Source: Albugo candida
Lineage: Eukaryota; Oomycota; Peronosporomycetes; Albuginales; Albuginaceae
Length of the DNA: 64,000 bases
Reading direction: 5' to 3'
NCBI GenBank assembly: GCA_905220665.1
Contig: CAJNAR010000168.1
Location: forward strand, 248,001 to 312,000
A program made the translations under genes and the position numbers. Every line of letters begins with the position of its first letter. Position 1 is the stretch's first letter. The notes beneath the pieces are model-generated. The model saw only the letters and a program-made list of their open reading frames with translations, was not told where the DNA came from and searched no databases. Shown here in pieces: positions 35,797-46,900 of the stretch.

Positions 35797-36159
35797 CGTT
35801 ACAGGTTTACAGTAGATGGGTTGATGTACCGCCACCCATACCATTTTGCGATAAGATTACTTATTTGTCAAGGGCCATCTCGCTTTTTTCAACAAGTGCA
35901 ATTAGAAACAATCTCAGAGAACCTCGCACAAGTATTTGATCTGTTACTTGCAAAAATACCAGACATTACTTTTCTCGATCAGGAAACGGGTGAAGATGGA
36001 AGTGCGAAGAATCTCACCTTCTATTTTATGTGAATCAAAGATCTCTCTTTTTTCAGAAAAATATATAGGTACCATCCATATCGTACGGACGATGCAAGCA
36101 AGGAGGATTGTGTGATGGAGGCATGGATTGCTGACGCTTATTCAATATCAATGAAATAA
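35797..36159 (+). CDS. 3' exons of an unrecognised gene
   Basis: Penultimate exon 35,797-36,029 after the acceptor CTCCAG, reading VDGLMYRHPYHFAIRLLICQ then QVQLETISENLAQVFDLLLA. A 39-nt intron (36,030-36,068, GTGAATC...ATATAG) leads in phase to a last exon 36,069-36,159 reading YHPYRTDDASKEDCVMEAW and ending at TAA. The join gives continuous hydrophilic sequence, whereas reading through stops after one codon. The start of the gene was not found. The 39-nt intron equals the shortest introns seen elsewhere in this window. Confidence 0.5.
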
Positions 36160-36905
36160 GCAAACATTAGACAGAAATAGCTGCGCAGTAAACTACGAGC
36201 CATCGACTATATCAATCCATGTTCAGCACCAGCAGCAAGTTGAAAAAGGTGAGAATAGGTGTTGGTGCAAGTGAATCTTAAGAAGCTTCAATAATCACGG
36301 AAGAGACGGCTATCAAATCTCGGCAGGTACATGTAGGCAAAGTTGCACGTTAGGTACAAAATCCAGGTAGAGCCAGGGAAAACGCCAGTTTGGTAAACGA
36401 GAACAGTAAGACGTAGAAGAGGAAGAAGAGCTGTTGAAGAGAACCATAACCCAAAATCAATTCCGCTATCATCAACGCACCCGGCATTTACAATACAGCA
36501 TGTATGATGGGGGCCGTTCGACCAACCGAATCAATCATTTTAAGCAAATCATCAAGGTGTAGCAAACTTCCGATATGATGATTGATGACTTCTCAGAAAA
36601 CTCTGCTGTGTTATATCATTGTACAAAACAGTTATTCCAGCAGGTGCTACTCAAGCGAAGCTCTTATTCAGCGAGCAGAGCGTTTATTATCAAAGCTAAA
36701 TGTACGCATTACTTAGATTTCACTATCCGTACCCGCTTCATGGCAGTTTAAGCACTTTCATTCGTCGGAGCCAAAGTATATACAAGATCCATCTTCCTGT
36801 TCAAGAAGGAAATAAGGTCTAGAGTTGAATGTTAACGATGAGATATGATTGCTAGTAAATACGCTCTGGCGAAGGAGGAATTAGTTCAAGGCCGAGAATT
36901 GCATG
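36160..36905. other. No supported gene
   Basis: AT-rich stretch between the gene ending at 36,159 and the inverted-repeat element. No frame over 60 codons with protein-like composition. Confidence 0.45.
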
Positions 36906-37902
36906 CGTCAGCTGGACTTGTAGCCACTTGGCGAACAGTCTTGTCGTTTTTTTGCCTGAAAGAGGGCAACTATTGACTCACCTCCCGTACCCAAATTTAC
37001 CTTACCTAATTGAATGCTCTGCACTAATGCCCAGCCCCGCATTATTTTCCCACACCAACGCAACCTCTCACAAATGTACAGTCTGCATGAAGGGCCAAAG
37101 AGAAAGGAGGTTCTAAGTGGAATAGATGTTGTCATCGACACGGCTGGAAGGCTGCAACCCAGAATCTGGGTCGTTAATGGATTAAAGCTGCTTCGGCTAA
37201 CCGAGTTGTCTGTGGATAGGCTTGTGGACTGTAAGGCGTTGACGGGAAGTTTCGATATCGAGGTGTGCCAAGTGCGAGCTGTCGTTGGTGGTCGAGTTGA
37301 GGAGTCGGAGGCTAGGCGCTGATGAGCCAGGCGTGCGAGTCGCGTGTAATTGCGCCGAGCTGGGTGAAACGCACGGGTACGTTGTGCGGCTGATGGATGA
37401 GGTAGCGAGTGTTGCCCACCCATCGACCCCTGACCTGTGCTGAATATAACATCAATCCAACTTACAACCCCCGATCTTTGTTTGCATAGCAAAAGGGATA
37501 CGGTGCTTTCAGCCTAACATTTAATTTTTATAGTACCTTCTACTTGTTGCATAGCTTTGATTTGAGAAAATAAAGCTACTCTACTTACTGATAAACCTAC
37601 ACTTATAGCAGGCTTTGACCTTGATTAAATAAATCATTTTCTAGAACAATTTGACCATCAGTACTTGATATAACATAAGCTGGTATATATGCAGAGGAAA
37701 TTTCGTTGGCGTGAGAAAATAATGCGCGACCGGTGCATTACATGTTTTAGATTCCTCTAGGCGAAAGTGGGTGCGGGACTGGGAGTTAGTGCACAGCATT
37801 CAGTTAGGCGAAGCTGGGTACGGGATGTGAGTCAATGATTTTCCCCTTCCAGACACAAAGACTTCTAGACTGTTCGCCAAGTGGCTACATGTCCAGCTGA
37901 CG
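36906..37902. mobile_element. ~1-kb element with long terminal inverted repeats
   Basis: The left end CGTCAGCTGGACTTGTAGCC and the right end are inverted copies. The match continues through CACTTGGCGAACAGTCT and, with small gaps, TTGACTCACCTCCCGTACCC, TGAATGCTCTGCACTAA and CGCATTATTTTC, about 180 bp per arm (36,906-37,085 and ~37,700-37,902). The interior holds a 194-codon minus-strand frame (37,492-36,908) with low-complexity Ser/Thr/Arg composition and no transposase motif, so it is probably non-coding. Long arms suggest a foldback or non-autonomous MULE-type element. A clear target duplication was not found, perhaps because another element sits at its right edge. Confidence 0.7.
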
Positions 37903-37910
37903 TATAAGAT

Positions 37911-38628
37911 TCTAGGCTTTGAATTACTTGTTCGAAATAAGTCGTGGACGTGTGAAGGGCATTAGGCCATTCGCTTAATTTGTTTTGACGTTACACGTTC
38001 TTAGGCTAGTATGTGTCGTGTGCTTCGCTGCGGGACAGCTGTAGTGGAAGTCGAACCCGCCGAAGCACTTGAGCCCGGTCCATCTACTAGCCGGTGAAGT
38101 AGAGAAGAGCTAGCAAGCCTCTTCGTCAGCCGCTCAGCACGGTTCACTTAGCTAAACGCCATTCTCTTTAGCCATCATACAACGGCGCGTAGCCGCGGGA
38201 CCCGGCCACCTTACATGCCTTACCCTTCTGACCGCCTAGCAATGTAATAGAGGCCCGCATGTAACTTGTTACCTTCAACACGCGAGCGGAAGCCGAGCTC
38301 ACCATCTACTCACCCAAGACTCTCGCTACACTTATCGTCTCTCACCTTCGCTCCCTTCCTCTGCCCGCAGGTAGACCAGCAACCAAGTAACCGATCACCG
38401 ACTCTTGAGCTATGCCGATGATAGCAACTATCGCACTTACAACCTACTCGTCTTTGGCCCTTGTGAGCTAGCGGAATGTTGTACAGGTATTTGAAGGACT
38501 TGTGTACAACACCTTGTCCGTCGTTTAGCCCTCTTCGTTTATAACTATTATTTTTGCCGTGCCTAAGTTAGCCTAGGCAACCAGAGAAGTCACATAGTCT
38601 AATTATAATAATATAGACACCTCCAGAT
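37911..38628 (+). mobile_element. Candidate SINE with LINE-type 3' tail
   Basis: A GC-rich ~720-bp stretch unlike its surroundings, ending in the tail also found on the three LINEs (38,577-38,626: AGAGAAGTCACATAGTCTAA, then ATAATATAGACACCT). In the same orientation lie an A-box-like TAGGCTAGTATG (about 38,003-38,014, 10 of 12 consensus positions) and a B-box-like AGTCGAACCC (about 38,047-38,056). Imperfect flanking repeats, AGCTGACGTATAAG (37,895) and AGCTGGCGTAGAAA (38,630), could be a degraded target duplication. There is no LINE coding sequence. It could instead be a rearranged or chimeric LINE end. Confidence 0.5.
38577..38626 (+). repeat. Orphan LINE 3' tail
   Basis: Aligns to the tails at 12,466-12,514, 19,468-19,519 and 55,000-54,945 (minus), but the sequence upstream is unrelated to LINE ORF2. 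Confidence 0.75.
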
Positions 38629-38640
38629 GAGCTGGCGTAG

Positions 38641-39344
38641 AAAGTAGAATGTCTGCACCGGTCGGTTCACAAATTGCCATTTATGCAAAAAAAATTAATG
38701 AAAATGACCTATTTAAATTGAGAGGTTTAAGTAATACAGTAGTAGGATCTTATTGTCCATTCGTGACATCCATAGTATGGGAAAAGGTTGAACTAGGAGT
38801 TAAGAAAAGTCCGAGTTTGAGAATAATTGAGGTGAAAGATTCTGTTTTCGTGTCTTTCCTTTTTTCAATAGAAGAATCAAATCTTCGGGGGTGCTTACTT
38901 CTATTATCGATGCAGAGAGATGTACTCGAAACGTAGCTTCTAAACGGCGTCATTCGTACATACTCCTGGAAAGCGCAATTTACCAAGTGAAGCGAATGCG
39001 CTGGACGTTCGAAACGGGAGGTACGAGCATGCTGTTAAATACTTTTTTACCGTACACTGATCATCGATTCGTACATTCGACCTTAGATCGACTCGAAAGC
39101 AATATAGTATCGAATGTGGAATACTAAGGGAGGGCATACTGCTACATCCAATCAACCAGCCAGCACACTACATGAACTTCAATCTCACTCGGATAAGTAC
39201 GTGGTCGACGCCTGTCGCGTTTGGTTGGGATACCGCATTAGTTCCAGAGCATGGATTGTAGAGGAGAAACAAATTGCCTCATTCCAACGGAAATATGTTG
39301 AGCGTGCAGTGTGGGCTTCGTCATGGGCGCGTGGCGTATGTTAA
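38641..39344 (+). CDS. Exon-like frames of an unrecognised gene
   Basis: Frame 1 starts ATG at 38,649 (MSAPVGSQIAIYAKKINEND then GSYCPFVTSIVWEKV). Frame 2 lies between a TTTTTTCAATAG acceptor (38,871) and a GGAG|GTACGAG donor (about 39,022). Frame 3 at about 39,160-39,344 reads LQSHSDKYVVDACRVWLGYR then SSRAWIVEEKQIASFQ. Frames 2 and 3 are conserved in broken form at 23,882-24,250. The phase between frames 1 and 2 does not fit, so the gene is not assembled. No family is recognised. Confidence 0.35.
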
Positions 39345-40090
39345 CGCCTGGAATAATAGAAAAAGGAGTATCTGGATCCGTCACAAAAGGGACAAGAGGT
39401 AGAATGCGGTGCGCAAGATGTCCACGACAACACCAATAACGCCGAATGGTGAAGAACCAGAACAAAAAAGGCGAAAGCCAAGAGCGTGAAGTGTCTCTAC
39501 ATGAGAACGTAGAGAAATCCTGAAGCAGAGATCTGTACCATCGAAGTGTGTACGAGCTTATCCAGTTGTCAGCGCGGCATTTTGTGGTAACGATAATTCG
39601 GATCGATGCAGCTGCTTGTATTGCTTGCGTTCAACGAATGAGTCTCATCAAGAAGCTCTAAAAGCGCGTGGAATCAAATCGCAATCGATGCCTCAACGTT
39701 ATACGTCAGTGATGACCGTCGATTAGTGATCTTCATCCTTCCAAGACGTTATAGCTTCGCGCCTCATCGTAACTAGAAAACGCATTCAACATATCATCAC
39801 AGTACAGTGTCACAAATTGCATTGACATTCTACACAATCTCTTCCTTTCTATTCAATAACGATTCCTTCCTAAATTCTCCATTGTTTGGTCATTCGTGTC
39901 AACTCAGTCTTGGATTGGTCAATTCCCCATCTAATTTTTCTAATCTATACCCGTTGAGCAAGGGCCTTCATCACGACACTAGGAACTACTACAGGAATCG
40001 GAGAGACGAATTCCCTGCTAAGAGAATCAATATAATGCTGTTCTTTTTCTTCTGTCGTGTTCTTTCGTCTTCTATGCTCCATTGTCTGAC
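38990..40090 (+). repeat. Duplicated block, partner at 24,000-25,000
   Basis: See the partner block. The copies diverge after about 40,090, where the coiled-coil frame begins here and unrelated sequence begins at about 25,000. Confidence 0.65.
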
Positions 40091-40688
40091 TGCTTTCATT
40101 CTCAATCTCAGATTAACTTACGATAAACACCCGACAAACGACAAGAAACTCCCGACTAAGACCCACCAGCATGCGCCACGTCGATGGTGGCAATGTTCCA
40201 ATTCAGGAGCAGCCACATCAGGCAAAAGCTCAGCAACCTCAGCAGCCTCAGAGACCATCAGCATCGAGCTCCAAAGACTACGCGAAGGGAGCGAGTCGCT
40301 CAAGAGAAAGATTGGTCATCTCAAGGATTCAAAGGCTCAATCAGATTCAACATTAACGCACCAAAATGAGGTGGTATTCGAGCTCACACAAATGATTCAA
40401 ATTATGACAATGCGACTTCAACAGCAAGAAACTGGGGCAGATGTACAAAATGATTCCATTGAGAAGCTTTCCTTGCTTCTAAAAACGACTGGATCAGAAC
40501 TAGGGGAATCGAACAATTAACCTGTAAAAATAGAGACTGAACTTCAATATGCAGTACGACTACTTGGTAAATACCGACAACAACTCAAGCAAGTCGCAGC
40601 CGACATTACTATCGCTAGAAAGCGTCCTGATGCCGAAATTGATGTTGACATTTCACTAAATCTTATAAAAAGCGCAATAAAGCACTAA
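39807..40688 (+). pseudogene. Coiled-coil protein with an internal stop
   Basis: One frame runs from 39,807 to a TAA at 40,518-40,520 and continues in the same frame to a second TAA at 40,686-40,688. Before the first stop it reads as a coiled coil (ELQRLREGSESLKRKIGHLK, then QNEVVFELTQMIQIMTMRLQ). After it, coiled-coil character resumes (ETELQYAVRLLGKYRQQLKQ, then DVDISLNLIKSAIKH). The part before about 40,090 belongs to the duplicated block and may be non-coding; the ATG at 40,033 is a possible start. No GT donor allows an obvious intron around the stop, so a nonsense mutation is the simplest reading. Confidence 0.45.
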
Positions 40689-43600
40689 GACTCGAAAATG
40701 ATGGATTACATCACAAGTGGATGGATCACGCGCAACAATTGAACACCTGCGGCGTCAGATACAGAAATTTATGTTCTACAAAATCAATCAATGTAGCAAC
40801 AGCTACTTTTCATTTTAAATAAATACTCCCTTTTTCTGATTTGATTGCGGATAAAGATTTCGTCGTGGTTTAATGTTCTCCCTGATGATAGACAGTCGAC
40901 GCCGGTTAATACCGGTAAGAAGAGTGCAGCAACTCCAATCCTAGTATTACCTAGTACTGGCTGACAAACTGTGTTCAGCGTAGTGTGGCGAACATGAATG
41001 TGAAGAACACTGTACTTTTTTATTAATGACGCACGGGGTGGGGAATACTAAAATAGCTAGAAAACTTACTTTCTACCATGCTTACAAGCAAAAGCTGGTC
41101 GAGTCTCATATTGTGGTGGGCTGAAACAGCCACAATAGAGGACTACAACAAAGGTTTATCCATAATAGAGAATCTTTCTGTTGGCAGGCGAGCGAAGATG
41201 CGGTGGTCCAGGAAAATTGCCAAAAGTGAGGTTTTATTTTTTAGAAAATTAAAATCCTATCCAATCGTTTAAACTAAGTTCCAAGTGCGACTAGAAACCT
41301 AAAACACATTGTCAAGTTCTTTCAACACTTTCCGGAGGCGTTCTCGGTATGCATCTTTACCATTATGTGAGACAGGTTCCTATCATACCCTTGCCTTGTT
41401 ACAAGAATTCATTTAACGCTAATCAATGCACAATCTTATAAATCACTCTCCTTCTATATTTGGAGAGATTGACTTTTGCGCAAACTGACTAGGACACATT
41501 CCGAATACGCATCGATTGACATCCTGAGTTTCCAAACATTGTATTGAGCCATGATAACGAGTGCTTCCTGTAAAGCAAATCCTTCCAGCAGGCATATAAA
41601 GAGATCTCGCCTGCTGTGCTCAAGAAAGCCTGATTTTTATGTCATTCGATTACAGATGTGATGCACACAACTCATTCGAAATATATCAGAACTACCGCGC
41701 AAAAATGAAAACAAATATTGCGGCATTTGTGTAATATGACACTTTCATTACCCTGTGAGACCAGTACATATATACTCACCTTGTTTGCATGCCAGTTTGC
41801 TATATTGATGTAGCATGCAGCAGGATATGATGCATATTTGTGTAGATTTGGCACTGGGGAAAATGCTCTTGTCTTGAATTTATCAGATGCATTGTCAACT
41901 AAAAAATCGTTCACCACATTGCATCGGCAAGATTTTTGACGTGAATGAACAAGCACAGCTTTCGAAGCCAAAATTAATCTCTCGCAGCATACTACCACCA
42001 ATAGAAGAAACTTCTTACCTCTCGACGAAGTAGCGTAGTAAAATTGAAAATAATCGACGAATCTCTAGAATGCCACTGTGGTCTATTCAATACCGGTAGC
42101 AACGAAAAGGACCGGAGAAGTTCATCAAACTGATCATTAGAGGCAGAAAAAGTTTAATATGTCTGGGCATCATAAAATACTATTTAACCCACAGAGGAAT
42201 GTGCAGCTGGATGTTTATTATTAGCAAACTGATACCTCTTGTACAAATCGATTATTAATACCAGAACCATATATCGCGAACGCTGCAAAATGTTTTGGTC
42301 AGCATCAGCAATGCCTACCGTCAGAGGATATATACCTCAATTTTTGTTTGGGTCAATTTGTTGTAGGATAACTTGCAGCTGGTCACTTTCATTCTCCTTG
42401 AGCCGCATATTTATTCCTTCTGACCAACCTCATATGGTATACGATAAAATGTAAGCTGGAATAGATGGAACATCTTTGCTAATTGACCATCAACTACCAT
42501 CGCCCAGGTACCACATCTGTAATGACAGCACGCCGAACAGCACGCTATTGATACCCGCCACCTTGCGCTGCGTAGGTGGGGACACGTCCCGTTTGGGACC
42601 CTAGTAAAATAATGATACGACAAAGCCTCATCCGACCAATTAGCTCAACTTTACCGAATGAACGAGCAGGGAGGTTAATGCATGATTCGAAATTAAATTC
42701 AGACGATCGGAAAGATGCTTGCTGAAGACCAAGCGACACGTCAAAGCAGCTGAATCGTCGAATTCAACGAGTGTTGAAAGTACCAAACATGGAGTCGGGT
42801 AGCTCGAGTCCGAAGTGCTATCGCAGATGCGAGTATTCATGTTCTCTCTTCTCCATTGTCCAGTTCAGTCTATAAATCGGAACAAAAAGAGGCCGATTCC
42901 GAAAAGTCTAGGCTGTATTGGAGTTGAAAGACGTTTACTTTTAGTTTGAAGAGCAAGTGAGCTGAGGGCCACTCAGTAGGGCTCCGATATCGCCAAGTAT
43001 TGAGTAAATTGTGAAATAATTGAAGCCTGAGCACAGCCAGCCACTTTTGTTAGAAACCTGAGAATAGCATCAAGAACTGAGAAATAGGCCTTCGAAATCA
43101 AATCATCGAAGTACAAGCAACCCATATGAACAAAACGATACACTATCAAAAATAGCATACGTTCTTTGAGGTCCGTAGGAAGTGACAGTAGCTGAATTAT
43201 TTCAATCATTTAAAGATCAGATTGTTTTTATGATCATTTATTTTGCTCGCACAAATGCATCGTCCTACTACTCCGCGGTTGACGAGATCTCTGTCAGCTA
43301 TTGCAGATGAATTTCTTCAGAATCCCCGTGCATGCAACAAGTTACCTTTCTAACCACCAGGAGTCACGAGTGAGAGCAGATTACGGAAGAAAAAGTACAA
43401 GAGTCTTTAGGGGCTACCACATGTTCTACAGCCCTGACATATTAGATCAAGATGATTTTTCTGTTTTTTCGCTAAATCCTTGCGATCAAAAGCAAGGCTT
43501 GCTGTAGGTTATTCAAGACTTGAGAAGAATTTCAATTGCAAACAGCCTTTATTAATGTTGATTCATGAACGAGATATTAAACTGGAGTTTTATTATTCGC

Positions 43601-43772
43601 TGATGGCGCACGAGAGTCAACGTATCAGATTGAATTTTCCAAGAACGAAATGTATGTCATCAAGGCAATATACTGCTCTTTGTTAACCGACAACAAGTAT
43701 TCCATACGGTGCACGATTCTCCAAGAGCACGACATTTTCCGTGCAAAATAGAGGATTTAACTCCAAGATGCT
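40689..43772. other. No closed gene
   Basis: AT-rich. The most protein-like patches are on the minus strand: 42,001-41,672 (DNASDKFKTRAFSPVPNLHK, then a GTGAGT donor-like site) and 43,209-42,973 (IEIIQLLSLPTDLKERMLFL). They may be exons or old element scraps, and neither is recognised. Confidence 0.35.
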
Positions 43773-43777
43773 CGTTT
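43773..43777 (+). repeat. Copia target-site duplication, left
   Basis: CGTTT, repeated at 48,309-48,313 directly after the 3' LTR. Five bp is the usual copia integration footprint. Confidence 0.8.
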
Positions 43778-43936
43778 TGTAGCGGATTGCAACTTGCGTA
43801 GACGGTGGTCTTCGAACTATCTGGAAGGAGCAATAATTTCATGAGGGGATTTATACATTCATTTTTAACATTGTTTTTAACTCTTGATATAACTTTCCAT
43901 TATTCAGCACTGAGAAGTAGTTGTGCTTTCGTTATA
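43778..43936 (+). repeat. Copia 5' LTR
   Basis: Starts TGTAGCGGATTGCAACTTGC and ends CTTTCGTTATA. The end is set by the point where the similarity to the 3' LTR stops and by the target duplication. Unusually, it ends TA rather than CA. Confidence 0.88.
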
Positions 43937-43949
43937 GATTATGAGACCA
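43937..43949 (+). promoter_or_regulatory. Candidate half-tRNA primer-binding site overlapping the gag ATG
   Basis: The bases next to the 5' LTR (GATTATGAGACC) do not match a tRNA 3' end. TTATGAG (43,939-43,945) is the exact complement of the CUCAUAA anticodon loop of eukaryotic initiator tRNA-Met. Copia-type elements such as Drosophila copia and yeast Ty5 prime from an internal cut in that loop. The ATG of gag (43,941) lies inside the match. Confidence 0.5.
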
Positions 43950-46900
43950 AACACATTAGCTCCCAATGACATCCTGACGGATGACAACTATTTCATGTGG
44001 GAATTTAATGCACGCATGAACCTCGCGCGCAAAGACCTGTTAAATCACGATATGATCAAGCCAGAGCCTGCAGTGCTGCAGGAGCATCCCGAATGGAAAG
44101 TTGCCGACATGAAGGCTTTGGCTGTGCTGGTGAACCTGCTCTCTCCAACCTAACAGTGTATGGTTTGGGAATGGGAGTCGGCAATTGAGGCCTGTCAGGT
44201 TCTGAAGACGTTCTTTGCGAAGAAAAAACTTCACAACCGAGTGCAACTTCAAAAGCAATTACATGAATTCGTGATGCATACTGATGCCGGTCTTATGAAT
44301 CATCTACTAAAGCTTGATGAGCTGTGTCTAAAGCTTAGGGCTGCCGGTGACAACATGGATGATGATGAAAAGCTGGTTTTACTTTTGGGAAGTATATCAT
44401 CCGAATATGATGATATGGTACGCATTATTGAGGCACACAGCAACGTGACACTGTTGGACGCAAAAGAGATGCTCCGCCGGGAATATGACACTCTTCAGAG
44501 GAGCAACAAGAAGGAAACCGCTTTCAAGGCACAGTTTCAGCTTAATGAACCTTGACACTTTCAAGGAAATAGAGGACACCGTGGACAAGAAGAATGTAGA
44601 GCTCGCCACCAATATCTAGAAGAGGACAGTCTAATGTTAGTTTTCAAGGCAAGTGTATTAAATGTGGGTGCCACGGTCACAAAAGATCGCAGTGTCGCAA
44701 CGTGAACCATCGGGACCTGGTAATGAATTTGTATTTTCGGCATCCAGTGACGAAACAATTTCGAGTTCGACTTGGTTGCTGGATAGTGGGGCGAGTCTTC
44801 ACATGACTGATGACAAGCGTGTATTCGTGGACATGGAGATTTAACTACCCCAACTTGCATCACTGTGGTGAATGGACAGCAGTTAAAGGCACACGGAACA
44901 GGCGCAGTACGATTTATACATCAACTTGTGTCTATACCAGCGTTGACATCCCGAGGTGTGCTGATTCAGTTTAAGCGCGATGAAGCAGTACTGGTGAGTA
45001 AAGAAGTGATTGTAGCAGTAATTAAACGAGTAGGAAAGCTGTTTGCGTGGAATGTGAAACAACATGTCACATTGGAGGCACACCAGGCTGAGAGAGAGTA
45101 ACAATAAATGAAACTGGTGGACGTTGGCACGCTCGCCTAGGTTATGTGTCTAAAAACAAGATCCTGCAAGTGATAAAGTCTTGCGATGGTGTTTCAGGTG
45201 TCGTTGCGTCTGATGGCGGTGTATGTGATGGATGTGCACGTATAAAAATGACGAACAGTCCGTTCAGTCATACTTCATGCAGTGAAATTAAAAACAAGTC
45301 GACCACTTGAAATCGTACACACTGATTTTATGGGACCTATGAGTCCGAAGTCGAAGGGTGGGTCTCTATACGTACTCACATTTATTGATGATTACAGCTG
45401 ACTTGTCAACGTATACTTGCTAGGAGCAAAGTCCTAAGTTTTGGAGCGATTCAAGACGTTTCGTGTTATGGTGGGAGACGCAAACGGATTGCAAGATCAA
45501 GTGCATCCGAAGCGACAATGGTGGGGAGTTTACAAATCATCGTTTCAACAAGTACTGTGCATATCAAGGTATTCTCCACAATACAAGCGAGCCATACAAT
45601 CCGCAACAAAATGGGTCAGCAGAGAGGATGAATCGACCCCTTGTCGAGATGGCCCGCTCGATGATGTACCACATGGAAATGGATCGTATCTGGTGGGTGA
45701 AGCGATTATGACGTCTGTCTACACCATCAATCGAATTCCGAATACTGCGAGCTCTAATACTAATCCGTGTGAAACGCTGTATGGTTCCAAGCCAGACCTA
45801 AGTTATTTTCGTGTATTTGGTTGTACTGGATATCTACGAGTCGAGGATTGCAAGCGAACTAAATGGGACAGCAAAGCAAACAAATGTATTTTTCTTGGGT
45901 ATTCGGACACATCTAAAGGATACCGAGTATGGGATCTGGTGAGAGAACAATTGGTAATCACTAGATCTGTTACGTTAGACGAGCGACCTCCAGTTCGGTA
46001 TAAAGATGTTGTTCTTTCAAGTGAGTCTTTTGCTCAATTCCAACACTTTCATGATGAAAACGACGAAGTGAACGTGGGCGTATCCGCTTCGAACAATCGT
46101 AGAGATGCTGAGGAATGGACGTCGATGCCACCGCTGACATGGATACGAGCTGGCAAGACATGGTTGTGGATGCGTCTGGAAATCTCAATCAGTCCCACAC
46201 CTTTAAATGGTTCCGATTGAGGGGGAGGCGCACAGATATACAACCAATCAACACAACCGATTAAATCACAGATCGTACACCAAGCAAAAATGTCGTTAGA
46301 AGTGGCAATGATGTTACACACATGCTTCCAGGAATACCTGCTCCGTCACGAGCTATTGTACATTGTATGGATTTCCGCCCTCCAGATACCCGACTTCAAT
46401 TATACTTGGGGTCGAACAAAAGGCCTTACCGTTCTTCTATATCATCTCATCTACTCACTAATGATGGCTTCGACAATGATACCACTCCTGACTGATGGAT
46501 CGCCAGTGTATAGCGAATAAGTCGAGCCGGAACCCAAAGGTCAATCTGTTGACGGTTACGAAATTTCGCTTTCTACCACTGATGTACCGATGAATTTTCG
46601 AGAAGCGTTGCAGTCAACGAACGCAGAACAATGGAAAGAAGCTATTCAAGCAGAACTTAAAGCTCATCGTGAGAACCACACATGGGATGTTTTCTACCGT
46701 CCTTCCGGTGTCAAGGTCATAAGTCACAAATGGGTATTTGGGCATAAGTACGATGAAAACGGTGATATCGTTCATTACAGAGCATGTTTGGTTTCCCTTG
46801 GATATTTGCAAACGCATGGCTTTGATTACTTCGACACATATTCACCTGTTGCATGCTAAAATACGATTCGTGTGTTTTTGTCGGTTTGTTGCAGCATGCA

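Noticed and set aside
36908..37492. 194-codon minus-strand frame inside the inverted-repeat element
   Set aside because: Low-complexity composition, overlaps one inverted arm, no transposase motif; treated as chance ORF.
38000..38560. rDNA or other structural RNA origin for the GC-rich stretch
   Set aside because: No recognisable conserved rRNA or snRNA segment was found; the LINE-type tail favours a retroelement.
43300..43700. Short plus-strand frames before the copia element
   Set aside because: Overlapping 60-70 codon frames without motifs or splice context.
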